Source: Archangium sp.
GTDB taxonomy: Bacteria; Myxococcota; Myxococcia; Myxococcales; Myxococcaceae
Direction: 5' to 3'
Assembly: GCA_016793585.1 (NCBI GenBank)
Contig: JAEUJR010000605.1
Location: forward strand, 1 to 9,559
Length of the DNA: 9,559 bases
The notes beneath the pieces are model-generated. The model was not told the origin of the DNA. It searched no databases and saw nothing but the letters and a program-made list of their open reading frames with translations. Below are positions 1 through 3,992 of this stretch, piece after piece. The stretch's first letter is position 1. Every line of letters starts with the position of its first letter. The position numbers and the translations under genes are program-made.

Positions 1-1377
1 CAGGCCCGTGCCATTGCCATTCAGGAAGTTCACCGGCACGCCGCCCGCGAGCACGCGCGTGTTGAACGGGTCGGTCAGCGGCGCCGACGCGAACGCGAAC
101 AGCGGGCCACCGTAGATGTCCACCAGGCTCGCCACGCGCACCCGCGCGCGGGGGAAGATGTACCAGGCGCCCGTCACCGCGCCGCCGTTCGGCAACAGCG
201 ACACGCCCTCGGGTGCCACGCCCACCAGGTTCGCGTCGGCCGCACGCCACGCACTGCGCGCGCTCTGGTAGCCGATGACCTGATCGAACAGCACGAGGCC
301 GACCTTGTAGTCGCGGTCGAAGCGGAAGCTCGTGAGCTGGTTGTCGTACGGGTTGTTGTCACCCGACGCGAAGCCCATGTCGAGGTTGAAGCCCAGGCTG
401 CCGATTCGGTAGCTCGCCTTCGCCGCCGCTCCCAGCTGGCGCACCTGAATGAGCTGGTTCTCGGCCGTGCGCGTCTGCGTCGTCGTGCCCGTGATGCCCG
501 CGACCTCGGCGCCCACGTCGAGCCCCTCGATGAACCGCCACTGCGCTGATGCGTCGATCACCAGCACGTCGATGGAGCGCTCTCCGGTGATCGAGTTCAG
601 CGGCCGCGACGAGCGGTAGATGGCGAAGAGCCCGAGGTTGTTCTTCTCGTCGACGTTCAGGCGCACACCCACGATGCCCTGCAGCGCGCGGTCGCCTTCC
701 ATCAGGTCGACCGTCGAGTCGCGCACCACGAGGTCGAACGCGAGCACGGGCTCGACCGCGAGCCAACCGCCGCCCAGGCTCATGAAGGGGCGGCCCGCCA
801 GCAGCGCGCGCGCCGCGAGGGAGCCGAAGTGCTGGTGCCCGAACTCGCCTGGCTCGGAGTCCTTCGCGCCCGCGTTCGCGAGCATGCCGAGGCCGAAGTG
901 GTTCGTCTGCAGGCCAAGCCGCGCGAGGCCCCAGCTCCAGCGGTACTCGAGGAACAGCTGCCGCAGCTCGACGGGCTTGAGCGCCGGGAAGGGCACGCGC
1001 GTGCCGACCAGCGTGTTGCCCGGTGTGCCGTACAGCGCGCCCGTGACGGCGTCGAACTCGGCGATGAGGCCGTAGCGCTTGAAGCGCACCTCGGGGTTGA
1101 TGCGAATGCGCGACTCGATGGGCGTCGGCGACAGCTTCGTGCCGTCGGCGTCGAGGGGAAAGGCGTTGACGTACGAGCCTGCGAGCCGCACCGAGCCGTG
1201 CACCGAGGCCTTGAACTCGCTCGGCGCCGGGGCGGGCTCGGTGCCTGCGTCGACGACGGCCGCGGCGGCAGGTGCTTCGACGGCTGGCGCAGGGGCCGGT
1301 TCGACGGAGGCTCCGCCGTCTTCCTGTGCGAAGGCTGCGGTGGCGACGAGAACGCTGACCAGAACGCTGCGGAACAT
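1..1377 (-). CDS. Outer-membrane beta-barrel protein, C-terminus cut by window edge
   Basis: An uninterrupted minus-strand frame runs from an ATG at 1377 off the left edge (459 codons seen) with strongly GC-rich third positions. A good ribosome site (AAGAGGGG, 1383-1390, five bases before the ATG) fixes the start. Residues 1-17 are a signal peptide ending TAAFA before QED, a signal peptidase I site. Residues 25-53 are a Pro/Ala/Glu linker. From about residue 57 the protein shows alternating polar and hydrophobic stretches rich in Gly, Tyr and Phe, typical of transmembrane beta strands, for example VHGSVRLAGSYV, RQLFLEYRWSWG and FRFDRDYKVGLVLFDQV. The segment FASGDNNPYDN followed by FRFDRDYKVG recalls loop-strand motifs in alginate-export-like and other deltaproteobacterial porins, but I cannot name the family. 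Inferred role: porin or channel in the outer membrane. No CXXC near the N-terminus supports an MtrB assignment. Its promoter probably lies near or inside the adjoining repeat array. Confidence 0.82.
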   Translation of the reverse strand, partial: MFRSVLVSVLVATAAFAQEDGGASVEPAPAPAVEAPAAAAVVDAGTEPAPAPSEFKASVHGSVRLAGSYVNAFPLDADGTKLSPTPIESRIRINPEVRFKRYGLIAEFDAVTGALYGTPGNTLVGTRVPFPALKPVELRQLFLEYRWSWGLARLGLQTNHFGLGMLANAGAKDSEPGEFGHQHFGSLAARALLAGRPFMSLGGGWLAVEPVLAFDLVVRDSTVDLMEGDRALQGIVGVRLNVDEKNNLGLFAIYRSSRPLNSITGERSIDVLVIDASAQWRFIEGLDVGAEVAGITGTTTQTRTAENQLIQVRQLGAAAKASYRIGSLGFNLDMGFASGDNNPYDNQLTSFRFDRDYKVGLVLFDQVIGYQSARSAWRAADANLVGVAPEGVSLLPNGGAVTGAWYIFPRARVRVASLVDIYGGPLFAFASAPLTDPFNTRVLAGGVPVNFLNGNGTGL

Positions 1378-1485
1378 GTGGGCCCCTCTTCGCGAAACGG
1401 GGCCCGCGTGAACCACGGAGGCGTGAGGCGTGCAAGCACTCGCGCCCGACACGCTGCGCCGGGAAACCGGGCGCGCTGAAGTGGC
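1378..1485 (-). promoter_or_regulatory. Leader and upstream region of the barrel protein gene
   Basis: This 108-base stretch lies between the barrel-protein ATG and the first unit of the tandem array. It holds the Shine-Dalgarno sequence (1383-1390) and a GC hairpin at 1456-1474: seven base pairs with one bulged G, closing a four-base loop (GAAA on plus, TTTC on minus). No clear -35/-10 pair is visible. The hairpin could act in the mRNA leader if transcription starts upstream of 1474, but this is inference. Confidence 0.3.
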
Positions 1486-2235
1486 GAGCATGACTTCGAC
1501 CACCGTCGCGGGGCGCCGAGTCGTGTTCGGAGCCGCCGCGGCGAGCATGACTTCAACGGTCCGAGTCAGGTCGAGCGGGCGCCGAGATGCGGACCCCGCG
1601 GTCGTGCGGCGAGCATGACTTCAACTGTCCGAGTCAGGTCGAGCGGGCGCCGAGATGCGGACCCCGCGGTCGTGCGGCGAGCATGACTTCAACCACCGTT
1701 ACGGGCGCCAGAGTCGTGTTCGGACCTCGCTGCGGCGAGCAGAGTTCACCACCGTCGCGGTCGTCTGAGTCGTGGTCGAGGGTCGCGCGGAGCTGAGCAT
1801 GACGTCGACCGCCATCGCGGTCGTGCGAGCCGTGTTCGGCCCTCGCTGCGGCGAGCATGACTTCAACCACCGTCACGGTCGTGCGATCCGTGTTCGGCCC
1901 TCGCTGCGGCGAGCATGACTTCAACCACCGTCACGGTCGTGCGAGCCGTGTTCGGCCCTCGCTGCGGCGAGCATGACTTCAACCACCGTCGCGGTTGTCT
2001 GAGTCGTGTTCGAGCATCCCTGACTTCAACCACCTTCACGGTCGTCCGAGCCGTGTTCGAACACCCCGCCGAGATGCGGAGCTGAGCATGACTTCAACCG
2101 CCGTCACGGTCGTCCCGAGTCGTAGTGCGCGTCGCGCCAAGCTGCGGAGCTGAGCATGAGTTCGACAACCTTCACGGTCGCCAGAATCGTGTTCGAGCGT
2201 CCCTCCGAGATGAGGAGATGCGGACCCGCTGCGGT
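1486..2235. repeat. Degenerate tandem repeat array, 12 units, 57-72 base periods
   Basis: About 750 bases are built from copies of one unit marked by GAGCATGACTTCAACCACC at its head. Unit starts are 1486, 1543, 1611, 1679, 1737, 1795, 1853, 1911, 1969, 2012, 2084 and 2152, giving spacings of 57, 68, 68, 58, 58, 58, 58, 58, 43, 72 and 68. The units at 1853 and 1911 are almost identical. The common 58-base type continues with CACGGTCGTGCGAGCCGTG and then CCTCGCTGCGGCGAG; the 68-base types carry GCCGAGATGCGGA instead. Because neither 58 nor 68 is a multiple of three, any reading frame rotates through the array, so it is not coding. It is not CRISPR: the whole period is repeated and there are no unique spacers. 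It lies between the protease 3' end and the barrel-protein 5' end, both minus. Function unknown; candidates are a structured RNA, a protein-binding array or a passive minisatellite. Confidence 0.92.
1543..1678. repeat. Near-perfect 68-base tandem duplication inside the array
   Basis: Bases 1543-1610 and 1611-1678 are identical except for one position (AACGG against AACTG near the head of the unit). The other units in the array are far more diverged, so this pair is the most recent expansion. These two copies lack the CACGG/CCGTG inverted arms and instead contain GTCAGGTCGAGCGGGCGCC, so they form a separate subtype. Confidence 0.95.
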
Positions 2236-2257
2236 CGCTCGAGTCATGCTCGAGCGG
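2235..2257 (-). terminator. Perfect hairpin after the protease gene, possible terminator
   Basis: CGCTCGAG (2236-2243) and CTCGAGCG (2249-2256) form an eight-base-pair stem with the five-base loop TCATG; 2235/2257 can add a T-G pair. It begins 26 bases after the protease stop codon. There is no T-run after it on the minus strand, so a classic intrinsic terminator is not shown. The hairpin contains the repeat core GAGCATGACT in the orientation opposite to the array, so it may have arisen from, or seeded, the array. Confidence 0.35.
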
Positions 2258-2282
2258 GCGCGCCACCCTCCACCACCTCAGC

Positions 2283-3563
2283 TCAGCGAATCTCGTACGC
2301 CACGGTGCCGGAGCACGTCGTGTTCGCGTAGCAGCCCGCACGAATGACGTAGTTCCCGTCGGCTGGCGCAACGAAGCTCACGAACGAAAGCTGCCCGCAT
2401 GCGTCGTCGTTCGAGGCCACCGTCGTCAGCGCCGTGTTCGAGGTCGCGATGCGCACCCAGGTGTCGCCCGTGCCCGTGGCTCCGGCGACGTTGCAGGTGC
2501 CCGCCGTCAGCGTCTGCCCCGCGCGCAGCGTCACCGTCTGGTTCGCCGTGCTCCGCGTCGCGTTGTTCGTGCTGCGGCCCGAGAAGGCGAAGGCGGGTGA
2601 CGGCGGCGAAGGCGGAGGCGCCGCCACGCCACACGGCTTCGACGTGGGCCTCGCACGGCACAGCGCGGCCACCGCGACGTGCGCGGCCACCACCGTCTCT
2701 CCGCTGCAGCCCGTCTCGCGGCACACGTTCACCACGTTGCATGAGCCGTTCGCCACGTAGTCCGTGTCTCCCTGCACGAGAATGCCCGCCACCGAGTACC
2801 CATCGAGCTCGTACACGCCCGAGCCCGAGTTGCCCCCGAAGGTGTCGGTCGTCGCTTCGAAGCTCGCGCCGTTGCCCGGGTCGCGCACGCTGCCGCCCGT
2901 GTCGATCTTGAACGGCACGCCGCTGCCGCTGCCGATGACGCCCACGCGCTGCCCCGTCACCAGGTTCGACGTCGAGAGCCGCACGGGCGCCGGCGTGAAC
3001 CGCGGCGCCGCCGAGCGGTCGAGGCGAATGAGCGCGTAGTCGACTGCTCCCTGCGCGGTCGTCGTCTCGGCCCTCGCGATGATGCCCGCACACGAGAAGA
3101 CGTCTTGCGTGGTGATGGTCTCGAGCGCCGTCGCCGACGAACGCGCGTACTTGAAGACGAACCTCGTGCCCGCGCAGTCGGTCGCGTTGGTGATGCAGTG
3201 CCCCGCCGTCAGAATCACGTCGTCGTCGATGAGCGTGCCCGAGCAGAACGCCGCCGTCGGGTCGCTCGAGAAGCGCTGGCCCGCGCACAGCCCCTCGGCC
3301 TGCGCGAGCGTTGCTCCCCGCAGCCGCACGTTCGTGGGCGTGGTGGTGATGACGTCGCTCGCCGAGACGAGCGCCACGGTCGACTGCAGCGCCCGCGCGC
3401 GCATCGTCGCGTCGGCGTGCGCGTAGACGTCGGTGCGGTTGTCCGTGCCGTACACGACCGCTTTGCCTTTGTCGGTGACGTGCTCGTCGGTCTGCTCGTC
3501 GATCACCAGCGTCTGCCCACCACACCCGACCAGCATCGCTGCCGCCAACCACGTCGCTCGCAT
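2283..3563 (-). CDS. Trypsin-like serine protease lipoprotein with C-terminal accessory domain
   Basis: The product is a 426-residue secreted S1-fold (trypsin/V8-like) endopeptidase. The catalytic triad is visible: His122 in TAGHC, Asp176 in VDYALIRLD and Ser246 in GGNSGSG. An export signal (MRATWLAAAM) ends in the canonical lipobox LVGC, with Cys14 as the lipidation site; Gly follows the Cys, so nothing argues for inner-membrane retention. Residues 15-58 may be a short propeptide. After the protease domain (about 60-305) comes a Pro-rich linker (315-323), then a beta-rich domain (about 325-426, with cysteines 357, 389, 411 and 417) resembling the pre-peptidase-type C-terminal domains of secreted bacterial proteases. 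A GTG at 3593 would add ten residues before the signal peptide; I prefer the ATG at 3563, preceded by GAAAGG at eight bases. Substrate unknown. It is transcribed away from the cytochrome gene, with 425 bases between the starts. Confidence 0.92.
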   Translation of the reverse strand: MRATWLAAAMLVGCGGQTLVIDEQTDEHVTDKGKAVVYGTDNRTDVYAHADATMRARALQSTVALVSASDVITTTPTNVRLRGATLAQAEGLCAGQRFSSDPTAAFCSGTLIDDDVILTAGHCITNATDCAGTRFVFKYARSSATALETITTQDVFSCAGIIARAETTTAQGAVDYALIRLDRSAAPRFTPAPVRLSTSNLVTGQRVGVIGSGSGVPFKIDTGGSVRDPGNGASFEATTDTFGGNSGSGVYELDGYSVAGILVQGDTDYVANGSCNVVNVCRETGCSGETVVAAHVAVAALCRARPTSKPCGVAAPPPSPPSPAFAFSGRSTNNATRSTANQTVTLRAGQTLTAGTCNVAGATGTGDTWVRIATSNTALTTVASNDDACGQLSFVSFVAPADGNYVIRAGCYANTTCSGTVAYEIR

Positions 3564-3571
3564 GGCGCCGG

Positions 3572-3577
3572 CCTTTC
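3572..3577 (-). promoter_or_regulatory. Ribosome binding site deciding the protease start
   Basis: On the minus strand GAAAGG lies eight bases before the ATG at 3563. The in-frame GTG at 3593 would place MARCLRKAG before the signal peptide and put this site inside the coding region, so the site argues for the shorter form with the standard lipoprotein N-terminus. Confidence 0.65.
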
Positions 3578-3752
3578 GCAAGCACCGAGCCACCAGCCCC
3601 GCGCTGCGGTAACGACGAGGTCAACTCACTGAATTCCTGATCCACGCTGTGGGTCTCGCTCCGCCTGTTTCCCGACGCGTGCGCACGTGTGCAGACAGCG
3701 TTTTGTCAAAGGCCGCGACAGCGCTGGAGTGACTCCATCTCGGCCGATTGCA

Positions 3753-3786
3753 GACCTGAACGGCCTTTCGATCAGGTCGGGACCTG
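3753..3786. promoter_or_regulatory. Three GACCTG half-sites forming two overlapping inverted repeats
   Basis: GACCTGA (3753-3759) faces TCAGGTC (3772-3778) with 12 bases between. The same CAGGTC arm (3773-3778) then faces GACCTG (3781-3786) across only two bases, giving CAGGTC-GG-GACCTG. One middle arm can therefore pair with either flank, as in overlapping operators or alternative hairpins. It lies about 200 bases before both the cytochrome and protease starts. The binding protein is unknown. Confidence 0.4.
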
Positions 3787-3830
3787 CGATCGATCAAGAA
3801 GTATTGCTCTGGGTCGCATGATCTCTGCTT

Positions 3831-3992
3831 ATGCATGAGCGTCAGGGACTGATCCTGCTCAAGAAGGATCTTCTTCCGCTGCCTGCAGGCCACTGTTATC
3901 TCGTCAATCGACCCCCGCGGCGTGTGCAGTTCTGGCTCGCTCAAGCAGTGCAGTTCGTCATCGAACCGTCACCCGAGGGAAGGTCACCATGA
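3831..3992 (+). CDS. Possible 53-residue leader ORF overlapping the cytochrome start
   Basis: An open frame begins at ATG 3831 (MHERQGLILLKKDLLPLP...) and ends at TGA 3990-3992, overlapping the cytochrome ATG as ATGA, the arrangement typical of translational coupling. Against it: there is no purine-rich ribosome site before 3831, only about 60 per cent of its third positions are G or C whereas the clear genes here are far higher, and it overlaps several palindromes. No domain or membrane segment is recognisable. It may be chance; it is recorded because of the exact ATGA overlap. Confidence 0.17.
   Translation: MHERQGLILLKKDLLPLPAGHCYLVNRPPRRVQFWLAQAVQFVIEPSPEGRSP
3975..3983 (+). promoter_or_regulatory. 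Strong ribosome binding site of the cytochrome gene
   Basis: GAGGGAAGG ends five bases before ATG 3989. It is among the best purine-rich sites in the window, which fits a highly translated structural electron carrier. Confidence 0.75.

Larger units (their letters stand above)
3564..3988. promoter_or_regulatory. Divergent control region between protease and cytochrome, palindrome-rich
   Basis: These 425 bases separate two divergent starts and are visibly richer in A/T than the flanking genes. Several short palindromes are seen: TGGAGT-G-ACTCCA (3725-3737), the GACCTG cluster (3753-3786), a near-palindrome around ATGCAT (3827-3840), GATCCT-N8-AGGATC (3851-3870), AAGAA-GGATC-TTCTT (3861-3875) and GCCTGCAGGC (3881-3890). 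The nonamer GTGCAGTTC is repeated at 3924-3932 and 3948-3956, 24 bases apart. A weak sigma-70-like pair on plus, TTGCTC (3804-3809) and CTTATG (3828-3833) with an 18-base gap, is possible but poor. Promoters for both genes must lie here unless they are read from outside; which palindrome binds what cannot be told from sequence alone. Confidence 0.55.

Noticed and set aside
359..1556. Arg-rich minus-strand frames overlapping the barrel protein gene (359-1435 and 780-1556)
   Set aside because: They are alternate-frame shadows. The frame from 1377 has a signal peptide, a ribosome site and beta-strand periodicity.
1634..1924. A minus-strand frame inside the tandem array
   Set aside because: The repeat period is not a multiple of three, so the frame shifts at every unit; it is open only because the DNA is GC-rich.
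1486..2235. CRISPR array
   Set aside because: There are no unique spacers between constant repeats: the full 58-68 base unit is repeated and diverges gradually. No cas genes are present.
3621..3944. A 107-codon minus-strand frame in the divergent control region
   Set aside because: It has a TTG start, no ribosome site, no recognisable domain, poor third-position bias and lies over a palindrome-rich promoter region.
3934..3953. Sigma-54-like promoter (TGGCTCG followed by a TGC)
   Set aside because: The GG-to-GC spacing is not the required one, so the match fails.
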